DNA from: Betaproteobacteria bacterium HGW-Betaproteobacteria-20
GTDB lineage: Bacteria; Pseudomonadota; Gammaproteobacteria; Burkholderiales; Methylophilaceae
NCBI GenBank assembly: GCA_002842195.1
Contig: PHCL01000079.1
Coordinates: 1 to 6,577, forward strand
Length of the DNA: 6,577 nucleotides
Reading direction: 5' to 3'
Position numbers and translations under genes: made by a program
Notes under the pieces: generated by a model
Database searches by the model: none
What the model was told of the DNA's origin: nothing
Seen by the model: only the letters and a program-made list of their open reading frames with translations
Shown here: positions 1-5,643 of the stretch, piece after piece
Numbering within the stretch: position 1 is the stretch's first letter
How the letters are laid out: every line of letters begins with the position of its first letter

Positions 1-245
1 TTTTGCTGAAATCCCGGTGTATCCACAAATAAAAATTGCGTATCATCTGTAGTATGAATGCCGAGCAAGCGATGACGCGTAGTTTGTGCTTTACGCGAAG
101 TAATGGCTAACTTCATGCCTAAAATATGGTTGAGTAACGTAGATTTACCCACGTTTGGGCGGCCTACGATGGCCACCGTCCCACATTTAAAAGCACCGCA
201 TTTAAAAGCTGAAAGTGTTGCTGAGTCTGCGTCTATATCCGTCAT
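1..245 (-). CDS. era: GTPase Era, N-terminal part (gene runs off the window)
   Basis: Era is an essential GTPase that binds the 3' end of 16S rRNA and helps 30S ribosomal subunit assembly at the membrane and ribosome. The first 81 codons are visible. The translation contains the G1 P-loop GRPNVGKST (about residues 28-36), the G2 region KAQTTRHR (52-59) and the G3 motif DTPGF (75-79), which is the Era/TrmE-type pattern. The G4 motif and the C-terminal KH domain lie outside the window. The ATG at 245 is 10 bp after the rnc stop. No good Shine-Dalgarno sequence precedes it, so translation may be coupled to rnc. Residues 13-22 are a duplicated five-residue unit (AFKCG twice), encoded by a 15-bp tandem repeat just before the P-loop strand. 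The family call is very secure; the exact start is likely but not proven. Confidence 0.96.
   Translation of the reverse strand, partial: MTDIDADSATLSAFKCGAFKCGTVAIVGRPNVGKSTLLNHILGMKLAITSRKAQTTRHRLLGIHTTDDTQFLFVDTPGFQQ
180..209 (-). repeat. 15-bp in-frame tandem duplication in era
   Basis: Two adjacent 15-bp units (180-194 and 195-209) match at 13 of 15 positions and encode AFKCG twice in frame. The two differences are a synonymous change in the Cys codon and another in the Gly codon. The repeat lies between the start codon and the P-loop, so it lengthens the N-terminal tail without touching the GTPase core. Confidence 0.85.
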
Positions 246-255
246 TTTTTAGGGT

Positions 256-951
256 TTATCCAATATGTTTTTTTACTATGCGTATTTTCTCTAATGCGAG
301 CAAGGCAAGCTGTGCGGCCTGTTGTTCTGCGATGCGGCGACTGGAGCCTTCACCCACCGTGCGTATATCCAATTTTTGTATAAAGCATTCTACAATAAAC
401 ACTTGGGCATGGGCTTCCCCGCCGGTGTGTACAACGGCATATTCTGGCACCGCTATTTTTTTGCCCTGCAATAATTCTTGCAATAAAGACTTGGGATCTT
501 TATCAATGACTTTAGGGTCTATGGTGTTAAGTTTTTCCGCGTATAACTGCGTCACCAACGCTTCTGCCGCAGGGAATCCACCATCTAAATACACGGCTCC
601 GATAATCGCTTCAAGCGCATCCGCCAATATAGAGGGTCGACGCCAGCCAGCACTTTTGAGTTCACCTTCACCAAGTTTAAGTGCATCGCCGATTTGCAAC
701 GAAAATGCTATTTCGCTAATGGTCGCCTCCTTCACCAGTTGCGCACGCAAGCGGCTTAAATCACCTTCATCCAAGCTAGGGAAACGCTGATATAACTGAT
801 TAGCAATAATAAAATTAAGCGCACCATCGCCTAAATATTCCAAGCGCTCATTATTTTGGGCGCTATAACTACGGTGCGTGAGTGCTTGTGTGAGCAGATT
901 ATTATCTACAAACTTGTAAGTAAGGCGTTTTGTTAAAATCTGCTGCGTCAT
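256..951 (-). CDS. rnc: Ribonuclease III
   Basis: This is the double-strand-specific endoribonuclease that matures rRNA precursors and processes or degrades structured mRNAs in the cytoplasm. The 231-residue length is normal for the family. The catalytic RNase III domain occupies about residues 5-130. The signature ERLEYLGD gives the acidic residues E35, E38 and D42, with E62 (LDEGDLSR) and D111/E114 (ADALEAIIG) completing the expected metal-binding set. The double-stranded RNA-binding domain follows at about 152-222 (DPKSLLQE at its start, GSSRRIAEQQAA near its end). The ATG at 951 is 27 bp after the upstream DUF4845 stop and has only a weak ribosome-binding sequence; I see no better in-frame start. 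It belongs to the lepA-lepB-DUF4845-rnc-era run, and the following era gene starts after 10 bp. Confidence 0.97.
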   Translation of the reverse strand: MTQQILTKRLTYKFVDNNLLTQALTHRSYSAQNNERLEYLGDGALNFIIANQLYQRFPSLDEGDLSRLRAQLVKEATISEIAFSLQIGDALKLGEGELKSAGWRRPSILADALEAIIGAVYLDGGFPAAEALVTQLYAEKLNTIDPKVIDKDPKSLLQELLQGKKIAVPEYAVVHTGGEAHAQVFIVECFIQKLDIRTVGEGSSRRIAEQQAAQLALLALEKIRIVKKHIG

Positions 952-978
952 TGCGGGCGTGATGAGAGACTGCTGAAT

Positions 979-1365
979 TTAGTTACCATCAGTTTCAAAA
1001 TCAATCAACACACTCACATTACCAAAAAGCGGTTTAATCACTTGATATTGAACTGAAGCAACCGTTTCACCTGCGCTGTTTTTATCAATTGTTAGGTCTG
1101 ACCCCTTGATTACAGTAACGTAACCGGTATCGGCGCGCCTATTGAATGAAGCCATGATTTCATGATTACTCATGCTAGCTAACGGCTCTTTATTCAAGGC
1201 ACGAATTACCGTTTTAACTGAATAGTATTCTTGATAGGCCGGAAAAATCTTCATCGCGACAAGCGCGATAAATACGATTGCCGCGCCAACAAACATCATG
1301 CCAATTAAAGTCGCGCCTGCTTGTTTTTCAGGATTGTGCTGTTGATTCATTTGAGTGTAACGCAT
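979..1365 (-). CDS. DUF4845 family small membrane-anchored protein
   Basis: This is a 128-residue protein that I match to the DUF4845 family by its position between lepB and rnc and by its layout: a short polar N-terminus, one hydrophobic segment (about residues 18-40) and a small C-terminal domain. Its function is not known. It probably sits in the inner membrane with the C-terminal domain in the periplasm (inference). The segment QAGATLIGMMF around residues 15-25 resembles a type IV prepilin N-terminus, but it has Gly rather than Glu at the equivalent of mature position 5. The start at 1365 is preferred over the Met at codon 6 because a good Shine-Dalgarno sequence sits 6 nt before it. The gap to lepB is 36 bp and to rnc 27 bp, which is consistent with one transcript. 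Confidence 0.85.
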   Translation of the reverse strand: MRYTQMNQQHNPEKQAGATLIGMMFVGAAIVFIALVAMKIFPAYQEYYSVKTVIRALNKEPLASMSNHEIMASFNRRADTGYVTVIKGSDLTIDKNSAGETVASVQYQVIKPLFGNVSVLIDFETDGN

Positions 1366-1371
1366 TGTTTT

Positions 1372-1376
1372 CTCCC
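1372..1376 (-). promoter_or_regulatory. Ribosome-binding site of the DUF4845 gene
   Basis: On the minus strand GGGAG lies 6 nt before the ATG at 1365. The alternative ATG five codons downstream has no purine-rich sequence ahead of it, so this site decides the start. Confidence 0.75.
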
Positions 1377-1401
1377 ATTTTTCAATAAATAGTGTGAACA
1401 G

Positions 1402-2181
1402 CTAATGTATTGCATTGCCAATTCTGGAACCCTGATCAAAATTCATCCAGATAAAAAAAGCTTTACCTACCAGGTTTTGCTCTGGCACAAAACCCCATAC
1501 ACGACTATCTGAGCTATTATCCCGATTATCACCCATCGCTAAATAATGTCCAGCGGGGACCACAATCTCCTCATCATTGGCAAATTTTGCGCCTATCATA
1601 TCAGGATTATAATTAAGCTCACGGTCACTGATTAAAATGTCGTGCTGCACACTGCCCAACTGCTCACGATACTGTTTAGACTCTTCTATATTAAGCCCTG
1701 AAGTAACATATTCATAATTACCCACTTCGCTCACATCAAGCAACTTACCGTTAATCGTTAATTTTTTATTTTGATAACGAATTTTATCCCCAGGCAATCC
1801 AACGACGCGCTTAATGTAATCTATCGTTGGCTCTGGCGGGTAATGAAACACGAATACATCACCACGGCTTGGGTGACTCATTTCAAAAAATGTATTATTC
1901 AAAATAGGCACGCGTAAACCGTAGTTAAATTTATTCACTAAAATATAATCGCCCGCCAACAATGTCGGCATCATGGAGCCGGATGGTATTTTGAAGGGCT
2001 CTACAATAAAAGAACGCACAAAAAACACCACAAAAATAACAGGGAAAAAGCTTTTTGCGTACTCCACAGCCACTGGCTCAGCCACGCCGACTGGACGTTT
2101 TTTACGCAAAACCAAACTATCCAGCAACCAAATAAACCCGGTTATCACCAGTATCGCTACCATGAACAATGCAAAATACAT
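1402..2181 (-). CDS. lepB: Signal peptidase I (leader peptidase)
   Basis: This is the inner-membrane serine protease that removes signal peptides from exported proteins on the periplasmic side. It has 259 residues, shorter than the 324 of E. coli LepB. There are two N-terminal hydrophobic segments, about residues 3-23 and 44-60, with a basic loop RKKRP between them. The catalytic serine is S69 in IPSGSMMPTL and the general-base lysine is K124 in DYIKRVVGLPGD. Their 55-residue spacing equals the Ser90-Lys145 spacing of E. coli. The box E motif GDNRDNSSDSR lies at 217-227, followed by VWGFVP. All catalytic features are present, so the enzyme should be active. A good Shine-Dalgarno AGAGG (2189-2193) lies 7 nt before the ATG. 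The gene follows lepA by 117 bp, as in E. coli where lepA and lepB are co-transcribed, but the gap here carries an inverted repeat. Confidence 0.98.
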   Translation of the reverse strand: MYFALFMVAILVITGFIWLLDSLVLRKKRPVGVAEPVAVEYAKSFFPVIFVVFFVRSFIVEPFKIPSGSMMPTLLAGDYILVNKFNYGLRVPILNNTFFEMSHPSRGDVFVFHYPPEPTIDYIKRVVGLPGDKIRYQNKKLTINGKLLDVSEVGNYEYVTSGLNIEESKQYREQLGSVQHDILISDRELNYNPDMIGAKFANDEEIVVPAGHYLAMGDNRDNSSDSRVWGFVPEQNLVGKAFFIWMNFDQGSRIGNAIH

Positions 2182-2188
2182 TACTTAT

Positions 2189-2193
2189 CCTCT
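2189..2193 (-). promoter_or_regulatory. Ribosome-binding site of lepB
   Basis: AGAGG on the minus strand, 7 nt before the lepB ATG at 2181. It lies outside the inverted repeat at 2219-2290, so that hairpin would not hide it directly. Confidence 0.7.
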
Positions 2194-2218
2194 AAACTGA
2201 TTAATTGATAAAGCCATG

Positions 2219-2290
2219 CCCTTAGACAAGCTCAGGAAACAACCTTAAAAGTTGAGTTGGGAGCCTGCCTGTCCTGAGCTTGTCGAAGGG
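2219..2290. repeat. 19-bp inverted repeat between lepA and lepB (REP-like)
   Basis: The left arm (2219-2237) and right arm (2272-2290) are reverse complements at 18 of 19 positions and are separated by 34 bp. The core CTTCGACAAGCTCAGGA is a sequence I recall as a dispersed intergenic repeat in many environmental Gram-negative genomes, where its translation yields spurious PELVEG peptides; this copy gives the same peptide. The arms start 8 bp after the lepA stop. In RNA the arms could form a long hairpin without a U-tract. It is therefore unlikely to be an intrinsic terminator and could instead shield the lepA 3' end or modulate lepB expression (inference). Confidence 0.85.
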
Positions 2291-2298
2291 TCGAACCA

Positions 2299-4092
2299 CT
2301 ATTTATCTTCAACGCGCAAAATAGCCAAAAATGCTTCTTGTGGGATTTCTACATTACCCACTTGCTTCATGCGTTTTTTACCTTCTTTTTGCTTGTCCAA
2401 CAATTTGCGTTTACGCGAAACATCACCGCCGTAACATTTAGCAATTACATTTTTACGCATGGCTTTTACCGTTTCACGCGCAATAATATTCGCGCCGATA
2501 GAAGCTTGAATTGCTACATCAAACATCTGACGCGGAATCAACTCACGCATTTTCGCCGCCACTTCGCGTCCGCGATGCACACTGTTCGCTCGATGCACAA
2601 TCATGCTTAGTGCATCAACGCGCTCACCATTCACCATAATATCAAGTTTCACCAAATCTGCGGCACGAAACTCCAGAAACTCGTAATCCATAGAAGCATA
2701 ACCACGTGACACTGATTTTAATTTGTCAAAAAAATCCAGCACCACTTCATTCAGCGGCATTTCGTAACTTAACATCACTTGCCGACCCATATATTGCATA
2801 TTCTTTTGTATACCGCGCTTGTTATTACACAACGTCATCACCGGGCCCACATAATCCTGTGGCATCAATAAATTAACGGTAATAATAGGTTCGCGTGTTT
2901 CTTCAACACGTGAAGGTTCAGGCAAACGTGATGGATTTTCAATCTGGACAACAGAGCCATCTTTCAACAGCAATTCATAGACCACAGTTGGCGCCGTGGT
3001 AATCAGGTCCATATCATACTCGCGCTCTAAGCGCTCTTGCACAATTTCCATGTGCAGCAAGCCCAAAAATCCGCATCTAAACCCAAAGCCTAATGCCGTT
3101 GAATTTTCTGGCTCAAACAGCAAACTCGCATCGTTTAGGCTCAGTTTTTCAAGTGCGGTACGTAAAGCTTCGAACTGGTTAGATTCCACCGGGTAAAGTC
3201 CCGCAAACACTTGCGGCTTCACTTCTTTAAAACCTGCAAGTGCCTCAGCGGCCGGCCTATTCACCAGGGTGACAGTATCGCCCACTTTAGCACTGGCTAA
3301 CTCCTTAATACCTGCAATTACAAAGCCTACTTCTCCAGCTGAAAGCGAAGTTTTTTGCATTGATTTTGGTGTGAACACACCCACTTGTTCACATAAAAAA
3401 TCAGTGTGTGTCGCCATTAAACGTATCTTGTCTTTTGGTTTTAACACGCCATCAATCACACGCACCAGCATTACCACACCTACATAGTTATCAAACCATG
3501 CATCAATCACCAAAGCTTTTAACGGCTTGGTTACATCGCCGACTGGTGGCGGCACTTTAGCAATCACGGCCTCCAACACATCACGTACACCTAAACCTGT
3601 TTTGGCAGAACACAATACGGCATCACTCGCATCCACGCCGATTACATCTTCAATTTCCTGTTTAACACGCTCGGGGTCGGCTGACGGCAAGTCAATTTTA
3701 TTCAACACCGCTGTCACTTCTACGCCCAAATCCAGCGCTGTATAGCAATTGGCTACACTTTGCGCTTCAACCCCTTGCGAAGCATCTACCACCAGCAATG
3801 CACCTTCGCACGCAGAAAGCGAACGTGAAACTTCATAACTGAAGTCTACGTGGCCTGGCGTATCAATTAAATTTAGATGATAAATTTGACCGTCATCTGC
3901 TTTGTATTCCAGCGCTGCTGTTTGCGCCTTGATGGTAATGCCGCGCTCACGCTCAATATCCATAGAATCAAGTACTTGCGCCTCCATTTCACGATCAGCC
4001 AAACCGCCGCATAGATGAATAATGCGATCAGCAAGCGTGGATTTACCGTGATCAATATGGGCAATAATGGAGAAGTTACGAATGTTTTTCAT
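2299..4092 (-). CDS. lepA: Elongation factor 4 (LepA), ribosome-associated GTPase
   Basis: LepA/EF4 is a translational GTPase related to EF-G, implicated in elongation or back-translocation under stress and in 30S biogenesis. The 597 residues are essentially the family length (E. coli 599). The GTPase domain fills about residues 1-185: G1 AHIDHGKST (11-19), G2 region [11 protein letters not shown] (47-57), G3 DTPGH with the catalytic His81 (77-81), and G4 NKID (131-134). EF-G-like domains II, III and V follow, and the LepA-specific C-terminal domain (about 485-597) ends in the typical [18 protein letters not shown] domain IV is absent, as expected. The ATG at 4092 gives the canonical [17 protein letters not shown] start, although the preceding ribosome-binding sequence is weak. 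It is the first gene of the housekeeping run and follows a 360-bp intergenic region that may hold its promoter. Confidence 0.99.
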   Translation of the reverse strand: MKNIRNFSIIAHIDHGKSTLADRIIHLCGGLADREMEAQVLDSMDIERERGITIKAQTAALEYKADDGQIYHLNLIDTPGHVDFSYEVSRSLSACEGALLVVDASQGVEAQSVANCYTALDLGVEVTAVLNKIDLPSADPERVKQEIEDVIGVDASDAVLCSAKTGLGVRDVLEAVIAKVPPPVGDVTKPLKALVIDAWFDNYVGVVMLVRVIDGVLKPKDKIRLMATHTDFLCEQVGVFTPKSMQKTSLSAGEVGFVIAGIKELASAKVGDTVTLVNRPAAEALAGFKEVKPQVFAGLYPVESNQFEALRTALEKLSLNDASLLFEPENSTALGFGFRCGFLGLLHMEIVQERLEREYDMDLITTAPTVVYELLLKDGSVVQIENPSRLPEPSRVEETREPIITVNLLMPQDYVGPVMTLCNNKRGIQKNMQYMGRQVMLSYEMPLNEVVLDFFDKLKSVSRGYASMDYEFLEFRAADLVKLDIMVNGERVDALSMIVHRANSVHRGREVAAKMRELIPRQMFDVAIQASIGANIIARETVKAMRKNVIAKCYGGDVSRKRKLLDKQKEGKKRMKQVGNVEIPQEAFLAILRVEDK

Positions 4093-4115
4093 TTAGTCTT
4101 TTAAGCTTTTTACGA

Positions 4116-4140
4116 CTTTTTATATCTATTTTATAAAAAG
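4116..4140. repeat. AT-rich 9-bp perfect inverted repeat in the lepA leader
   Basis: CTTTTTATA (4116-4124) and TATAAAAAG (4132-4140) are exact reverse complements with a 7-bp spacer. The repeat lies 24 bp before the lepA start and overlaps the T-rich tail of the neighbouring GC hairpin. It could be a weak hairpin, or one arm could compete with the terminator-like structure. Its role is unknown. Confidence 0.55.
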
Positions 4141-4161
4141 ATAAGGCGCCATAAGCGCCCT
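4135..4161 (-). terminator. Possible intrinsic terminator or attenuator upstream of lepA
   Basis: On the minus strand GGCGC (4159-4155), a 5-nt loop and GCGCC (4149-4145) form a five-pair GC stem. One G-U pair and one A-U pair extend it to about 7 bp, and it is followed by TTATCTTTTT. This could end transcripts from the respiratory cluster before lepA, or act as a leader attenuator if the lepA promoter is further upstream. The stem is short and the T-run is interrupted, hence the moderate confidence. Confidence 0.45.
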
Positions 4162-4213
4162 TTCACAATAGGCGTGATTTTACTACAAAGGCTTGATTAG
4201 TTTGTAATTATTT

Positions 4214-4243
4214 ATAATATGAGTTTGATGATTGACGGTACAA
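4214..4243 (-). promoter_or_regulatory. Weak sigma70-type promoter candidate for the lepA operon
   Basis: On the minus strand TTGTAC (4243-4238) and TATTAT (4219-4214) are separated by 18 bp. The -10 is a good match, but the -35 matches the consensus at only its first three bases. It would give a leader of about 115 nt containing the GC hairpin at 4145-4159. The surrounding DNA is AT-rich, so a chance match is quite possible. Confidence 0.28.
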
Positions 4244-4414
4244 TTCCATGTATGACGCTTAACACGAATAATGCCAAACTGAGATTGAGGCTACCATTTA
4301 ATAAGCTGTAAATATTGTTGCGTCAATCTTTTAATGGATGGTGTTATTGATGTCAGCGCGGAAGATATTGTTGACCTGTATGAATTTGCTGTAGAGTGCG
4401 CTCAAAGCCGTTAA
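4219..4414 (+). pseudogene. Possible degraded small gene on the plus strand (unrecognised)
   Basis: Two short reading frames look coding-like. The first (4219-4311) encodes 30 residues, with MIDGTIPCMTLNTNNAK and then RLRLPFNKL before a TAA. The second (4334-4414) is in another frame and encodes 26 residues, MDGVIDVSAEDIVDLYEF and then AVECAQSR. The third frame between them reads NIVASIF before its own stop. Read in order, the three pieces could be one protein of about 70 residues broken by frameshifts. I do not recognise the family, and no clear ribosome-binding site was seen. It may instead be chance or two tiny independent ORFs. It is the only plus-strand coding candidate in the window. 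Confidence 0.3.
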
Positions 4415-4452
4415 CTGATTTAAAATTTGACTGCAGACAATACGACGTCTAT

Positions 4453-5034
4453 TTACAATTCGACAGCATCGGTTTTTTGTCCTTGCACAAAAAAACTCAT
4501 CAACCAGACAATAATGGCCAAAATAGATAAATAAACCAGCGCAAGCCCCGTACTTTCTTGCTGGCTACTTAAATAGGCATTGCATAAACGTAGCGGCGCA
4601 GCTAAATAGAGCCAGCCCACTACCGTCATCATGGGGAGTACATTAGCTAGAAAAAACCCTTGTATTAAGAACCCTGCTGCACGCCATGAGATTGCTAACG
4701 CTACACCAGCTACTAATAGTGAGATGAATTTTGCTATTTCTAAACTAGGTAATACCAGCACCTCGTCTAATGCTAACGGTATCATCCAAAAGCTGGTCAC
4801 GCTGCTGGCAATCAGTAAGCCGGTAATACCATAACGGTTATACGGACTAAGCTTTATTTTCAAGTAATTAGGCAAAAGCAGACCGATCCATACCCCCGCA
4901 ATAATAAGTAAAGGAAACTGCACTAGCATGTGCATGCGCATATCCGCTTCTAAAAAATGTCGGGCAGGCGGTAACGAAAGCCCCACGATTAAAATCAAGC
5001 TTATTTGCCAACTGAAGCGTATTTTTTTAACCAT
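4453..5034 (-). CDS. Polytopic inner-membrane protein downstream of SCO/SenC (orf1 of sNOR-type cluster; CtaG-like?)
   Basis: This is a 193-residue protein with about six hydrophobic segments (near residues 10-23, 37-54, 68-88, 98-118, 120-147 and 163-188). No enzyme signature is recognised. Between the first two segments lies a Met/His/acid-rich stretch, E29-A-D-M-R-M-H-M-L-V-Q, which could bind copper. This stretch and the later FWMIPLALDE (82-91) faintly resemble motifs in caa3_CtaG-type copper-assembly proteins (from memory, not a firm match). The ATG at 5034 lies inside the SCO gene, a 34-bp overlap, which implies coupled translation. A later in-frame Met (residue 32) would remove the first membrane segment and is less likely. 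The position after the oxidoreductase and senC genes matches orf1 of the norSY-senC-orf1 clusters of ammonia oxidisers, so a role in assembling that enzyme is inferred. Confidence 0.75.
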   Translation of the reverse strand: MVKKIRFSWQISLILIVGLSLPPARHFLEADMRMHMLVQFPLLIIAGVWIGLLLPNYLKIKLSPYNRYGITGLLIASSVTSFWMIPLALDEVLVLPSLEIAKFISLLVAGVALAISWRAAGFLIQGFFLANVLPMMTVVGWLYLAAPLRLCNAYLSSQQESTGLALVYLSILAIIVWLMSFFVQGQKTDAVEL

Positions 5035-5630
5035 GTATCCAATATTACTTGTGTTTGATTGATATCCGCCACGTCAACCAGCTTACCTTGTGAATCTGTG
5101 AGAAGTAGTGCCGCATTATGTTGGTAGCCGCCGAGCTCATCTGGGATAACAGTAATACCAAAAAAGTTTAACAATGTAGCGAGCTGGTTGTGGTTTTTAA
5201 CTGTAGCAAAATGCCATATATTAGCGTCAGCCTTTAATCGCGCCGCATATGCAGCCAGCACTTTCGGTGTATCATGCTCCGGATCAAAACTAATAGAGAG
5301 CAAACCCACTCGGCTTTGCAGGTTCTTTTTCTGAATGATGGCTTGCAGTTGCTGAAACTCTGCCCCTAAACTACGACAAATTGCATTGCATCGCGTGTAG
5401 ACAAACTCAACGATGACAAGTTTATTTTGCTGCATCGTCCAACTACGTAATGCATGTGTGCTGTCTGTTGCATCTAGCAATATAACTTGAGGTAATGCTG
5501 GCTGGGTTTGCTTCACCACAAGTTGCCGCGCCTGCTCTTTAGTAAACACTCGCAAGCCCTGTGTGTAAACTAGCCACACCAAACTAGCAAGCATTAACAC
5601 CAGTACTGAGGTGATTAAGGTTTTAGCCAT
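5001..5630 (-). CDS. senC: SCO1/SenC family copper chaperone
   Basis: SCO proteins are membrane-anchored thioredoxin-fold proteins that deliver copper to, or keep reduced, the CuA site of heme-copper oxidases, acting on the periplasmic face. The 209-residue protein has one N-terminal hydrophobic segment (about residues 5-22) that should be a signal anchor. No lipobox cysteine is seen. The copper ligands are all visible: C81 and C85 in the CxxxC motif YTRCNAICRSLG, and H171 in GYQHNAALLLTD. The family motif SFDPEHDTP lies at 114-122. The chaperone should therefore be functional. The start at 5630 is 13 bp after the stop of the oxidoreductase gene, and the 3' end overlaps the next membrane-protein gene by 34 bp, so the three genes probably form one transcript. 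Its client is most likely the CuA-bearing subunit expected just outside the window. Confidence 0.94.
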   Translation of the reverse strand: MAKTLITSVLVLMLASLVWLVYTQGLRVFTKEQARQLVVKQTQPALPQVILLDATDSTHALRSWTMQQNKLVIVEFVYTRCNAICRSLGAEFQQLQAIIQKKNLQSRVGLLSISFDPEHDTPKVLAAYAARLKADANIWHFATVKNHNQLATLLNFFGITVIPDELGGYQHNAALLLTDSQGKLVDVADINQTQVILDTWLKKYASVGK

Positions 5631-5643
5631 GTTAACCGGGCTA

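Larger units (their letters stand above)
4093..4452. other. 360-bp intergenic region between the respiratory cluster and lepA
   Basis: No intact gene of ordinary length is visible here on either strand. The lepA-proximal part (4093-4161) is very AT-rich and holds two adjacent inverted repeats. The middle has a weak minus-strand promoter candidate. The rest (4219-4414) has short coding-like stretches on the plus strand. I see no convincing terminator directly after the membrane-protein stop at 4453. No tRNA-like or recognisable riboswitch structure was noticed. Confidence 0.6.

Noticed and set aside
215..790. 191-codon plus-strand frame
   Set aside because: It is antisense to rnc, whose protein has all catalytic residues, and the plus-strand product is Ser/Ala/Cys-rich with no recognisable domain.
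2252..2434. Plus-strand 60-codon frame containing ACPELVEG
   Set aside because: This peptide is the characteristic spurious translation of the dispersed inverted repeat, and the rest is antisense to the lepA 3' end.
3873..4064. 63-codon minus-strand frame within lepA
   Set aside because: It is an out-of-frame shadow of the strongly conserved LepA GTPase domain with no independent coding evidence.
4193..4218. Plus-strand TTGATT and perfect TATAAT
   Set aside because: The spacing is only 14 bp, the -10 touches the possible ATG at 4219, and the region is AT-rich, so it is likely a chance match.
4444..4449. GACGTC palindrome just after the membrane-protein gene as a terminator or operator
   Set aside because: It is only 6 bp, with no T-run or flanking symmetry; such palindromes are expected by chance.
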